A stretch of 64,000 nt of DNA from Phytohabitans sp037414955 (GTDB lineage Bacteria > Actinomycetota > Actinomycetes > Mycobacteriales > Micromonosporaceae), in the NCBI GenBank assembly GCA_037414955.1, contig JBBEWH010000203.1:7720-71719 (forward strand), written 5' to 3'. The notes beneath the pieces are model-generated. The model was not told the DNA's origin. It did no database searches and saw nothing but the letters and a program-made list of their open reading frames with translations. Below are positions 17,058 to 26,800 of the stretch, in pieces. Each line of letters starts with the position of its first letter. Within the stretch, counting starts at the first letter, position 1. Made by a program: the position numbers and the translations under genes.

Positions 17058-17199
17058 GCCGCCATTCTGGCGCCAGGCACCGACAAACTCGGCGGCCACG
17101 ACGCCCGAGCGGAACGGTGGGGACACAGCGGCTATGGTCGGGAGGTACGCGCTCACCACGGGGGGCCTTCGACGTGACCGCCACCGGCACGGATGCGTA

Positions 17200-17871
17200 G
17201 TGCGCATCCTGCTCGTCGAGGACGACGACGACCTCGCCGAGGTCGTCGCGCTCGGGCTGCGCAACGAGTCGTACGCCGTCGACCTGGCCAGCAGCTACGC
17301 CGGCGCCGAGGAACTGCTCCGCACGACGGCGTACGACGTGGCGTGTTTCGACCTGGGCCTGCCCGACGGCGACGGGCTCGACCTGGTCCGGCGGGTCGTC
17401 GCCGATCCGCAGCTGCGCCGGCCGCGGCGCGCACTGGTGCTGACCGCCCGGGACGCCGTCGCCGACCGGGTCGCCGGGCTCGACGCCGGTGCCGATGACT
17501 ACCTCGTCAAACCGTTCCACTTCGCCGAGTTGGTGGCGCGGCTGCGGGCGCTGGGCCGCCGCGCGGACGAGCGCGGCACCACCCTGCGGGCCGGCGATCT
17601 GGTGCTGGACCTGGCGACGCACCGGGCCTGGCGCGCGGGGGTGCCGCTGGACCTGACCGCCCGGGAATACTCGTTGCTGCGCTACTTCATGCACCACCCC
17701 GGTGCGCTTTTGTCCACTGAGGACTTGTTGGAACACGTGTGGGACGCGCACACCAACCCGTTCACGGCTTCGGTGCGGGTCATCCTGAGCCGGCTGCGGC
17801 GCAAACTCGGCGACCCCCCTTTGATCGTCACGGTCACCGGTGCGGGGTACCGGCTGGAGGTGCCCTCATGA
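17200..17871 (+). CDS. OmpR/PhoB family response regulator
   Basis: A 223-aa two-domain regulator. The receiver domain holds acidic Asp8-Asp11, phospho-acceptor Asp51 (CFDLGLPDGDG) and the switch residues LTAR and KPF. The winged-helix effector includes LTAREYSLLRYFMHHPGALLSTEDLLEHVW and VILSRLRRKLG. GTG 17200 is the start of the conserved region. It overlaps the following histidine kinase by ATGA, so the pair forms one two-component operon. Confidence 0.93.
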   Translation: MRILLVEDDDDLAEVVALGLRNESYAVDLASSYAGAEELLRTTAYDVACFDLGLPDGDGLDLVRRVVADPQLRRPRRALVLTARDAVADRVAGLDAGADDYLVKPFHFAELVARLRALGRRADERGTTLRAGDLVLDLATHRAWRAGVPLDLTAREYSLLRYFMHHPGALLSTEDLLEHVWDAHTNPFTASVRVILSRLRRKLGDPPLIVTVTGAGYRLEVPS

Positions 17872-18923
17872 CATCGCTGCGGGCGCGGCTCGCGGCCCTC
17901 GGGTTTCTCGCCATCTACGTGCCGGTACTCCTGCTTTTCGGGGTGATCCTGGTGACCGACACCGAGACCTCCGCGCGGACGCTGAACGGCGTCGAGGTCG
18001 TCACGACGGACACCGGCCGATCCGGGTGGGTCACCGCGAGCGTCCTCGCGCTCGCGCCGGCGGCCGCCGCCCTCGCGTGGTGGTGGGCCGGGCGGGCGGT
18101 CCGCCCGATCGACCGGGTCCGCGCCGTCGCCGAGGACATCGAGGGCGCCGACCTGAGCCGGCGCATCGGTCTCGACCGCGGCCCGGCCGAGGTCGTGCGG
18201 CTGGCGGCCAGTTTCGACGCGATGCTCGACCGGCTCCAGCGGTCCGCCGACACCCAGCGGCGGCTGATCGAGGAGACCAGCCACGAGTTGCGCATTCCAC
18301 TGTCGACACTGATGGCCAACGCCGACGTGCTGCTCGCCCACCCGGAGCCGACCGTCGAGGTCTACCGCGCGGGCCTGGAACGGTCCGGCAAGGCCGCCGC
18401 GCGGCTGCAGGCGACGCTCGACGAGCTGCTTCTCGACGCCCGCGGGCGGGCCCGCACGATCGACCGGCGGCCGACCGACCTCGCCGCGCTCGTGCGCGGC
18501 GTCGTGGCGGACGCGGCCATCCTGGCCGCCAGCAAACGGATCGTCCTGACCGTCGGCGGGCCGCCGGCCGCGCCGTGCGCGGTCGACGAACCGACGGTAC
18601 GCCGCGCGGTCGCCAACCTCGTCGACAACGCGATCCGTTACGCGCCAACCGATTCGGCGGTACGCGTCGACGTCGCGCAGACCGCGGCGGAAGCGGCGGT
18701 CGTGGTGACCGACCAGGGACCCGGCATCCCGGCGGCGGACCAGGACCGCGTCTTCGAACGCTTCTGGCGCGGCGACCACGACGTGCCCGGCACCGGCCTG
18801 GGCCTCCCGATCGCCCGCCAAGTCGCACTGGCCCACGGCGGCACCCTCACGCTGACAACGCCGGCCTTGAACGGCGCCGGCAGCGCCTTCCGCCTAACCC
18901 TCCGCACCCCCTCTCCCCGCTGA
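17868..18923 (+). CDS. HAMP-type sensor histidine kinase
   Basis: A 351-aa membrane kinase. TM1 is at about 9-29; a short 22-residue extracytoplasmic loop follows, then TM2 (55-72) and HAMP (75-125). The H-box is EETSHELRIPLSTL with phospho-acceptor His139. The N, G1 and G2 boxes are VANLVDNAIRYAP, DQGPGIP and GTGLGLPIARQ. The very short sensor loop suggests sensing within or at the membrane. The stop codon forms the left edge of a palindromic repeat. Confidence 0.93.
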   Translation: MTSLRARLAALGFLAIYVPVLLLFGVILVTDTETSARTLNGVEVVTTDTGRSGWVTASVLALAPAAAALAWWWAGRAVRPIDRVRAVAEDIEGADLSRRIGLDRGPAEVVRLAASFDAMLDRLQRSADTQRRLIEETSHELRIPLSTLMANADVLLAHPEPTVEVYRAGLERSGKAAARLQATLDELLLDARGRARTIDRRPTDLAALVRGVVADAAILAASKRIVLTVGGPPAAPCAVDEPTVRRAVANLVDNAIRYAPTDSAVRVDVAQTAAEAAVVVTDQGPGIPAADQDRVFERFWRGDHDVPGTGLGLPIARQVALAHGGTLTLTTPALNGAGSAFRLTLRTPSPR

Positions 18924-19022
18924 TCAAGGGCTCGAGCACACGCTTTGATCTCCGATCCGGGTGCCTAAGCCCTTGATCGGCGCGCATTCCCTTGATCGGC
19001 GCGGTCACCCTTGATCGGCGCG
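18922..19022. repeat. palindrome plus three tandem 19-bp-period units
   Basis: GATCAAGGGCT (18922) pairs with AGCCCTTGATC (18968-18978) across a 35-nt spacer. From 18971 the 14-mer CCTTGATCGGCGCG occurs three times with exact 19-bp spacing (18971, 18990, 19009). It is located after the kinase stop and before a membrane-protein gene. The tips match the dispersed TTGATC palindromes. It may end the two-component transcript. Confidence 0.7.
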
Positions 19023-19102
19023 GCCCTCGCACCAGCAGCGACGTCCGCCGCCCGGCGCTGCCGTTACGCCCTGGTTATGGGCGTCGCCCTACGGTCGGGC
19101 GT

Positions 19103-19600
19103 ATGGTGGCTGCCGGACGCGCGGGATCGACGCAGCGCCGACTCACGCTTCTCGCGGTGCTCGGCATGGCGTACTGGTTCTTCGGCAACCTCTACGAGGC
19201 GGTCGTCTACTCCCCCAACTGGATCGAGGACAGCCCGGCCCAGTTCACCCGGCTGCACGAGTTCTTCGGCACCACGAGCCCGACTCTCTACTTTGTCCCA
19301 CTCACCCAGCTCGCGACGATCCTCGTGTGGTTGTTGGGGTGGCGTAACCGGGATGACGAGGTGCGCCGCGACTACCGGCGCGCGGCGATCGCGGCGTCGC
19401 TGTTGACCGCGCTGACCGTCTCCATCGTCGTGGCGGTCATCCCGCGGATGTTCGGCGCCGACTATCTCGCCGATCCGGACCGGCTGAACGCCGCGGCCTG
19501 GCAGTGGAACGTGCTGAACATCTTCCGCATGGCCTTGACGGCGACCACCGCGTGGCACCTGTTCAGCGCCTTCCGAAAACTGGACCGCCGCCTCCCATGA
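19103..19600 (+). CDS. four-helix membrane protein
   Basis: A 165-aa integral membrane protein with hydrophobic segments at about 14-33, 61-80, 92-112 and 140-158. Conserved-looking features are the NLYEAVVYSPNWI motif after the first helix and the WQWNVLNIFRMALTATTAWHL end. No named family is recognised with confidence. ATG 19103 lacks a clear ribosome site, so translation may be leaderless. Confidence 0.7.
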   Translation: MVAAGRAGSTQRRLTLLAVLGMAYWFFGNLYEAVVYSPNWIEDSPAQFTRLHEFFGTTSPTLYFVPLTQLATILVWLLGWRNRDDEVRRDYRRAAIAASLLTALTVSIVVAVIPRMFGADYLADPDRLNAAAWQWNVLNIFRMALTATTAWHLFSAFRKLDRRLP

Positions 19601-19620
19601 TCACGCAAGCGCCATGATCA
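19594..19620. repeat. two CCATGATCA boxes at a convergent gene junction
   Basis: CCATGATCA occurs at about 19595 and 19612, and each box contains the stop codon of one of the two convergent genes. These look like the two ends of the dispersed ATGATCA palindrome without the usual arms, or a collapsed copy. Possible weak bidirectional terminator. Confidence 0.45.
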
Positions 19621-20132
19621 AATTCCGGGTCCCAGGGGGTGGGTGTAGCGGAGTTGGGCGAGTTTCGCCGGGCCGATGTAGCCGGCGCGCTCGATGCCGT
19701 CGCACGACCAGCCGCCCCGCTCGTAGAAGCGCCGGGCGTGCACGTTGCCGGCGAACACCCACAGCACCGCGCGCCGCCAACCCCGCGCCGCCAGCGCGCC
19801 CAGCGCGTCGGCCAGCAACGCGCTCCCCACGCCCTGGCCCTGGGTCGCCGGGTCGACGTGGATCGCGAAGAGCACGCCGGTATCCGGCTCGGCGTCCGGC
19901 CCACATACGTGAACCCCACGATCTCGCCCTCGTCCTCGGCGACCGCGAGCCGGTTGGCGTCCCGCCCGCCGCGCCACCGCTGGGCCCAGTGCTCGGCCGC
20001 GCGCCGCGGCGTGCTCGTGGCCAGCGCGCCGGGCGGCGCGAAGCGGGCGTAGGCCAGCGCGCGGGCGCGGTGGTGCAACGCGCCGACGGCGGTGAGATCA
20101 CGCTCGCCGGCGACCCTGATCGTCAGCACCAC
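19618..20132 (-). pseudogene. GNAT acetyltransferase with a -1 frameshift
   Basis: The N-terminal half (VLTIRVAGERDLTAVGALHHRARALAYARF ... EDEGEIVGFTYVG) lies in one frame. The acetyl-CoA-binding half (AEPDTGVLFAIHVDPATQGQGVGSALLADAL ... NVHARRFYERGGW) lies in another. Restoring one C in a GGGCC run near 19905 gives GFTYVGPDAEPDTG, a normal GNAT of about 170 aa. It is either a fresh pseudogene or a sequencing error. Two adjacent GTG codons at 20129/20132 are the likely start. Confidence 0.8.
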
Positions 20133-20486
20133 CCACAGGTACCAAACAAACTCCGCGCGGGATACGGCGTGCCGGCATCCGCCATTTCGCCCACAACGCA
20201 CATCGGCCGCGACCGGCGCATTCCACCGACATCTAGAGAATAGCCAACGGTCTCGAATTTAAGGGTCCACATCGTCGTCATCGAGCACATAGCTTGATAT
20301 TGCGCCACCCGCACGTTGGTGAGCTGCTCAGCTTCCCCCGAAAGTGCGACCACCGCGCCCTGTCGGCCACCGCGGCACCCGCAGAAACCTGATGGCGATC
20401 ACCCAGAATGGCGCACATGATGTTGGCCAATACAGATCCCGGAATTGCGTATTCGTCACACCACTTCGCGCCATTGGAGCAATCGA
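20133..20486. other. AT-richer gap upstream of the NRPS/PKS operon
   Basis: About 350 bp without a convincing gene and visibly lower in GC than its surroundings (for example CTAGAGAATAGCC, CTCGAATTTAAGG, AGCTTGATATTGCG). It divides the damaged GNAT gene from the first biosynthetic gene and is the likely site of the operon promoter. A GGAG ribosome site at 20476-20479 precedes the ATG at 20487. No regulator gene belonging to the operon is seen. Confidence 0.5.
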
Positions 20487-22514
20487 ATGGTGTTTGGACG
20501 ACCACCCCTGATGTCCTTTCCTTACCACGACTCGGCTCTTTACCACGACTCGGCTCCTTACCGCGACTCGACACTGCCGGCGGCATTCGCCGACGCGGCC
20601 CGGCGGCACGCCGACCGGGTCGCCGTCCGCGCCGGCGACCGCGCCGTCACCTACGCCGCGCTGTCCGCCCGCGCCGGCGGCATCGCCGCCGCCGTCCACA
20701 CCGGACACCACCAATCCGGCGGTACGCCGGTCGGCGTGCTCCTGGACCACGGCGTGGACATGGTGGCGGCCATCCTCGGCGTCCTCGCGGCCGGCCGCTG
20801 CTACGTGCCGCTCGACCCCGACTATCCGCGTGGCCGCCTGCGCGACATGATCGGCCAGGCCGGCGCGCGGGTACTCGTGACGCAGCGCCGCCACCGGCGG
20901 CTGGCCGAGACGCTCGCGCCGGCCGCCCGGCTCGTCACCACCGAGGACACCACCGAGGACACCACTGAGGACACCGCCGGCGGCGCCCTCCCAGCGGCGG
21001 CGGCCGGCCAGCCGGCGTACATCCTGTTCACCTCGGGCTCGACCGGTCGCCCCAAGGGCGTGGTGCACAGCCACCGCAGCGTCCTGCACGGCATCGGGAA
21101 CCACATCGGCAACCTGCGGCTCGGCCCCGGCGACCGGGTCAGCCTGCTCACCTCGTTCTGCTACGACATGTCGGTCAGCGACCTGTACGGCGCGCTGCTG
21201 AGCGGCGCCACGCTGGTCCTCGCCGACGTGCGGACCCACGGGCTGGCCCGGCTCGCCGCGACGCTGGCGGGCAGCGCGGTCACCGTCTACCACTCGACGC
21301 CGACCGTCTTCCGCGCCCTGCTGGACTTCGTCACCGATACCCACGGTCCGGCGGCGCGGCTGCCGAGCGTGCGGCTGGCGCTGCTCGGTGGCGAGCCGGC
21401 CACCCGGGCGGACCTGCGGCGGGCGCGGGCGCACTTCGCGCCGGACTGCGTGTTCGTCAACGGCTACGGCGCCACCGAGGCCAGCTTCACCGTGCAGCAC
21501 CACATCCCGCCGGGCATCGAGATTTCGCCGAACACAGAGATTTCGCCGAACACAGAGCCATCTGGCGACGTGCTGCCGATCGGGACGCCGCTGGCCGGGT
21601 ACGCGCCGGTGCTGCTCGACCTCGACGGCGACGGCAGCGAGGGTGGCGACAGTGGCGAGGGTGGCGACAGTGGCGACGCCAAGGAGTTGGCCATCCGCAG
21701 CGACTACCTGGCGCTGGGCTACCTCGACGACCCGCGCCTGACCGCTGAACGGTTCGGCGCGGACGGGACGCTCTACCGGACCGGCGACGTCGTCCGCCGG
21801 CTGCCCGGCGGCGAGCTGCTCCACATCGGACGCGCGGACCGGCAGGTGAAGGTCCGCGGCCACCGGGTCGAGCTGGGCGAGGTCGAGGCGGCGCTCGAAC
21901 AGCTCCCCGGGGTGGTGCGGGCCGTGGTGGCGGCCCGGCCCGGCGGCGCGGAGTTGCACGCGTTCGTCCAGCCGTCCCGCGGGCACCCCACCGATGCCGC
22001 GGCGCTGCGCCGCCGGCTCGCCCGCCGGCTGCCCGCCCACCTGCTGCCGCAGCGCGTTTCCGTGGTCGACGAGCTGCCGCTGACGGCCAGCGGCAAGGTG
22101 GACGTGCGCGCGCTCCTGGCGGTGACGCCGCCATCGCAGCCACCATCGCCGCCACCGCCCAGCGAGCCGCGGGTGGTGGGCGATCGGGAGCGCCTGGTCG
22201 CGCGGGTCTGGTCCGACGTGCTCGGTGCCGGCGCCGTGGACCGGGCGGCGAGCTTCTTCGACGTGGGCGGCACGTCGCTGGCGCTGGCGCGGCTGCAGTA
22301 CCGGCTGGCGGCGGCGACCGGCGTCGACCTCCCGCTGGTCGCGCTGCTCGGCCAGCCGACCATCGCCGGGATGGCGGGGCTCCTCGACGGCGGTGAGCGG
22401 GCGCCCGACAGCGACGACGTCGCGCACCGGATGGCGTCGCGCCGCACCGCCCGGCTCCGCCGCGGCCGCGACGGCGGTCGGCAGGGCGCGGAGGGGGCGG
22501 TGGTGCGGCCATGA
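20487..22514 (+). CDS. NRPS module, adenylation-PCP
   Basis: A 675-aa loading-type module without a condensation domain. The A domain (about 30-545) has ILFTSGSTGRPKGV (A3), CYDMSVSD (A4, with the Asp that binds an amino group), NGYGATEAS (A5), YRTGD (A7), GRADRQVKVRGHRVELGEVE (A8) and LPLTASGKVD (A10, catalytic Lys). The PCP (560-640) has FFDVGGTSL with Ser597 for phosphopantetheine. Its amino acid cannot be named with confidence. Short tandem repeats occur in loops (EDTTEDTTEDT, EISPNTEISPNTE, GEGGDSGEGGDSG). The start at 20487 has a perfectly placed GGAG. It overlaps the next gene by ATGA. Confidence 0.92.
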   Translation: MVFGRPPLMSFPYHDSALYHDSAPYRDSTLPAAFADAARRHADRVAVRAGDRAVTYAALSARAGGIAAAVHTGHHQSGGTPVGVLLDHGVDMVAAILGVLAAGRCYVPLDPDYPRGRLRDMIGQAGARVLVTQRRHRRLAETLAPAARLVTTEDTTEDTTEDTAGGALPAAAAGQPAYILFTSGSTGRPKGVVHSHRSVLHGIGNHIGNLRLGPGDRVSLLTSFCYDMSVSDLYGALLSGATLVLADVRTHGLARLAATLAGSAVTVYHSTPTVFRALLDFVTDTHGPAARLPSVRLALLGGEPATRADLRRARAHFAPDCVFVNGYGATEASFTVQHHIPPGIEISPNTEISPNTEPSGDVLPIGTPLAGYAPVLLDLDGDGSEGGDSGEGGDSGDAKELAIRSDYLALGYLDDPRLTAERFGADGTLYRTGDVVRRLPGGELLHIGRADRQVKVRGHRVELGEVEAALEQLPGVVRAVVAARPGGAELHAFVQPSRGHPTDAAALRRRLARRLPAHLLPQRVSVVDELPLTASGKVDVRALLAVTPPSQPPSPPPPSEPRVVGDRERLVARVWSDVLGAGAVDRAASFFDVGGTSLALARLQYRLAAATGVDLPLVALLGQPTIAGMAGLLDGGERAPDSDDVAHRMASRRTARLRRGRDGGRQGAEGAVVRP

Positions 22515-23812
22515 CGGGTGACGAGATCGCCGTCATCGGCGTGGCGGGCCGGTTTCCGGGCGCCGCCGACGTCGGCGAGTTCTGGCGCAACCTGTGCGAC
22601 GCCGTGGACAGCTCGGGCGCGCCCACGCCGGGGGTCACCGACTTCGACGCCGGGTTCTTCGGGTTCGACGAGCGGCAGGCCATCGACACCGACCCGCAGC
22701 ACCGCATGTTCCTGGAGGTGGCGTGGCAGGCGGTCGAGGACAGTGGATACCCGCCGGGCGCGCTGCCGCTGCGCGCCGGTGTCTTCGCGTCGACGTCGGT
22801 CAACCAGTACCTGATCATGCGGCTGCTCGCCGGCGACCGGCATCACCCTCCACACCAGACACCCGACCACCTGCCGGCGCGGGTCGCGTACCGGCTCGGC
22901 GCCAGAGGGCCCGCGATCGCCGTCCAGACCGCCTGTTCCGGGTCGCTGGTGGCGGTCTGCCTGGCCGCGCAGAGCCTGCTGGACTACCGGTGCGACCTGG
23001 CGGTGGCCGGCGGCAGCAGCGTGGACCTGCCCGGGTTCCCGCACCCGCACACCGGCCTCGTCTCGCCGGACGGGGTGTGCCGGGCGTTCGACCGGAACGC
23101 CCGGGGCGCCGGCTTCGGCAGCGGTGCGGGCGCGGTGGTGCTGCGCCGCCTGGCCGACGCGGTCGCCGGCGGCGACCAGATCCGGGCCGTCCTGCGCGGC
23201 TGGGCGGTGAGCAACGACGGCGCCGACCGCGGCGGCTACGCCGTGCCGGGCGTGGCCGGGCAGGCGACCGCCGTCGCCGAGGCGCTGGCGGCTGCGGAGC
23301 TTTCCGCCGCGGACGTGGGCTACGTGGAGGGGCACGGCAGCGGCACGCTGCTCGGCGACGCCATCGAGGTGGCCGCGCTGCGCCGGGTGTTCGGCGCGAA
23401 CCGCGCCTTCCTCGGTTCGGTCAAGAGCAACATCGGGTATCTGGACGCCGCCTCGGGGATCGCGGGTCTCCTCAAGGCGGTGCTGATGGTCCAGCATGGA
23501 CAGATTCCGGCCAGCCTGCACTTCGTCGAGCCCAACCCGGAGGCGGACTTCGGCCCGCTGGTGGTGCCGGTCAAGACCCGTCCCTGGTCCGAGGCGGCAG
23601 GCTCCGAGGAGGCAGGGTCCGAGCCGGCAGGGTCCGAGGCAACCGGGACCGACGGCCTGAGGATCGCCGGGGTCAGCGCGTTCGGCATGGGCGGCACCAA
23701 CGCCCACGTGGTCGTCGCCGAGCCGCCCGCGGCGCGCGGCTGGCGGACCCCCGTGCCCGGATACCCGTTCCAGCGCCGCCGTTACTGGGTCGACGGGGTG
23801 GTGGCGCCATGA
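22511..23812 (+). CDS. free-standing ketosynthase lacking an AT domain, with altered catalytic triad
   Basis: A 433-aa modular-PKS-type KS. Cys142 lies in VQTACSGSLVA and the first active-site His is His275 in EGHGSGT. The second His, normally in NIGH, is Tyr310 (SNIGYLDAASG). After the KS end (GMGGTNAHVVVAE) the protein passes straight into VPGYPFQRRRYW, the linker that normally follows an AT domain. No AT or ACP is present. It therefore looks derived from a KS-AT protein whose AT was lost. It may condense a trans-supplied unit, only transfer acyl chains, or be inactive in decarboxylation. Overlaps both neighbours by ATGA. Confidence 0.9.
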   Translation: MTGDEIAVIGVAGRFPGAADVGEFWRNLCDAVDSSGAPTPGVTDFDAGFFGFDERQAIDTDPQHRMFLEVAWQAVEDSGYPPGALPLRAGVFASTSVNQYLIMRLLAGDRHHPPHQTPDHLPARVAYRLGARGPAIAVQTACSGSLVAVCLAAQSLLDYRCDLAVAGGSSVDLPGFPHPHTGLVSPDGVCRAFDRNARGAGFGSGAGAVVLRRLADAVAGGDQIRAVLRGWAVSNDGADRGGYAVPGVAGQATAVAEALAAAELSAADVGYVEGHGSGTLLGDAIEVAALRRVFGANRAFLGSVKSNIGYLDAASGIAGLLKAVLMVQHGQIPASLHFVEPNPEADFGPLVVPVKTRPWSEAAGSEEAGSEPAGSEATGTDGLRIAGVSAFGMGGTNAHVVVAEPPAARGWRTPVPGYPFQRRRYWVDGVVAP

Positions 23813-26800
23813 CGTGGTTCCAGATCCCGATCGCGCGACCCGGCGCGGCCGTCCGGCTGCTGTGCCTGCCCTACGCCGGCGCCGGGGCCAGCGCGTACGC
23901 CGGCTGGGCGGCCGCGTTCGGCGCCGCCGTGGAGGTGCGCCCGGTGCAGCTGCCCGGCCGGGAGAGCCGCATCCTGGAGGACCCCACCGTCGACCCGGAC
24001 GCGCTGGCGGCGGCGGTCGCGGCGGCCGCCTCCGGCGGGTACGCCCTCTTCGGCCATTCGTTGGGTGCCCGGCTGGCGTTCGAGGTGGTCCGCCGGTTGC
24101 GGGCGGCCGGCGCCCGCCTGCCGGAGGCGCTGTTCGTCAGCGCGTGCCGCGCGCCCGACGTGGTCACCGCGGGCCCGTTCGACGGCCTGTCGCTGGTGGA
24201 CGACGACGAGCTGGTCGCGCGGCTGCGCACCCGCGGCGGGCTGCCGGCCGAGGTCGCCGCGGAACCCGAGCTGCTGGAGCTGGTACTGCCGGCGCTGCGC
24301 GCGGACTTCGCGTGGCTCGACGGCTACGTGTACGCCGAGGACGCGCCGCTGCCGGTGCCGATCGTCGGGTTCGCGGGCGCGGACGACGCGGCGGTGCCGC
24401 TCGACCAGATGCGCGACTGGCAGCGGCACACCACCGCTGGCTTCGCGCTGCACGTACTGCCCGGCGGGCACTTCTTCCCGCGCCACCAATTGCCCGAGTT
24501 GGCCGCCCTCATCGAGGGGCGGCTGGTGGCGCCGCATCGCGTCGCGCTCGGCCGGTGGTCGGTGTGGCGGGACGCGATCCTGCGGACCACCGGCTTTCCC
24601 GCGCGCGGCCTGGACCGGTTCGCCGCGCCGGCGTGCGCGGCGGCGGCGGACGCCTGGCTCGGCGGCACCGGCGCGGGCGCGGCGTTCGAGCGCGCGTTCG
24701 CGGACGCCGTGGCCGCCGGCCGCGACGAGGTGCGGGCGCTCGCCACCGACCCGCGCTTCCGCGAGGCGGTCACGTGGCAGAACCCCGGCATGGTGTCCAC
24801 ACTGGACGCGCTGGCGGTCGGCAAGCGGTACCGGCCCAGCGTCGCCCGGCACCGGGAGGCGACCGTGGTGCGGTACTGGCAGCGGTACTGCGCGAAGAAC
24901 GAGACCATCGGCTTCTTCGGGCCGGTGTGCTGGGCGCTTGTCGATAACGTGCTGCCCGACGTGGTGGTGGCCCGCCCGGGACCGGCGCTGGTGCGGGACC
25001 GCCGGGTGTTCCTGGAGGCGTGGGCGGTCCGGGCGTACGCCGAGGCCCTCGCCGCCGACCCGGCCGTGCGGCGCTGCCTGTGCCCGCGCCCGCAGCCGCA
25101 CGTGGCGGTCGACGGCCGGCACGCGCTCGACCCGCCGCGGCCGCCGCAGCCGCTCTCGCCGGTCGAGCGGGCCGCCCTGGCCGCCTGCGACGGCACCCGG
25201 CCCGCCGCCGAGGTGGTGGCCGGACTGGGGCTGCCGCGCGCCGACGACGGGTACCTGCTGCTGACCCGGCTGGTGGAGCGCGGCCTGCTGCGCTGGGACT
25301 TCGACATCCCGAGCGACCCCACGGCGGAGTCCGTGCTGGCGGCCCGGATCGCGGCGATCGCCGACCCGGCGGCCCGCGCCGTCGCGGCGGGCGGGCTGCG
25401 CCGGCTGCGGGACGCCCGGGACGCGGTGGCCGGCGCGGCCGGGCGCCCGGCCGCGCTCCGGACCGCGCTGGCCGCGCTGGACCGGGTCTTCACGGAGGTC
25501 ACCGGCCGCGCACCGCACCGGGCCGCCGGTCAGCACTATGCCGGGCGGCGACTGTGCTATGAGGACACCCTCCGGGATCTGGACGTCCGTTTCGGCGCCG
25601 GCCTGCTCGACGCGCTCGCCGCGCCGCTCGACCTGATGCTGCGGGCCGCGCGCTGGCTGTGCGCCGAGCTCGCCGACGTGCACGCGGCGGCGCTGCGCGA
25701 GCTGTACGACGACCTGGCCGCGAGCGGCTCCACCGTGTACCTCGGCGAGTTGTGGTTCCTGGCGCAGGGACTGTTCTTCGGGGACGGCGACCGGCCGGCC
25801 GACGCGGCCGTGGCGGCCTTCCGCAAGCGCTGGGAGACCGTCCTGAGACTCGCCGATGACGGCGGCGCGCGGCTCGACCTGTCCGCCGCCCGGCTCGCCG
25901 GGCCGGTCGCGGAGCTCTTCCCGGACCGCGGCCCGGGCTGGTCGGCCGGCCGGCTGCACAGCCCGGACCTGTTGCTGTGCGCGGCGAGCGCCGAGGACCT
26001 CAACCGGGGCGCCTTCACGGCCGTGCTCGGCGAGCTGCACGTGGCGTGGCCGACGTTCGACAACGCCCTCTTCGTCGGCTTCCACCCGGACCCGGACGCG
26101 CTCGTCCGCGCGCTGGCGGCCGACCTCGGACCGGGCCGGATGCGCCTGCTGTACCCGCCGGACTGGCCGCGCGGCGCCGGCCGGCTGGCGCCGGTGCTCG
26201 CCGGCCCGACGGACGCGCAGCTCGGGTTCGCCGCCGCGCCGGGCGCCGACCGGAACCGCCTGGCGCCCGCTGCCGCGCTGGTGGTCCGGCCGGACCCCGA
26301 CGCCGCGCGCGGAACGAGCGGCGGCGAGCTGGCCGCGCACGCCCCGGACGGCCGGCGCTGGCCGCTGCTGGAGGTGTTCGGCGCGCTGCTGGCCACCCGG
26401 GCGGTGGACGCGTTCGAGGTGCTCGGCGGCCGCCCGCACAGTCCCCGGGTCACGGTGGACCGGCTGGTGGTCGCCCGGGAGACCTGGCGGACCACGGTCG
26501 CCGCGACCGGGCTGGCGGACGTCACCGGTGACCGGGAGCGCTTCCTGGCGGCGCGCCGCTGGCGGCACCGGCTCGGGCTGCCGGAGCGGGTCTTCGTCCG
26601 CGCCGGCACCGAGACCAAGCCGACCTATGTGGACTTCCGTGGCCCGCTGTACGTCCGGGCGCTCAGCACCGCGCTGCGCGCCGCGGCCGCGACGGCCGGC
26701 GGCGGGTGCGAGGTGACGGTGACGGAGATGCTGCCGGCGCCGGACCAGGCGTGGGTGGTCGACGGTGCCGGTGAGCGGTACCTGAGCGAGCTACGGATCC

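Noticed and set aside
24520..24560. A separate start for the LanB-like part, making two genes
   Set aside because: There is no stop codon between the thioesterase and the LanB region, and no ribosome site near the in-frame GTG at about 24527.
20328..26568. Long minus-strand frames opposite the NRPS and TE-LanB genes
   Set aside because: Compositionally typical antisense shadows; they lack start sites and motifs.
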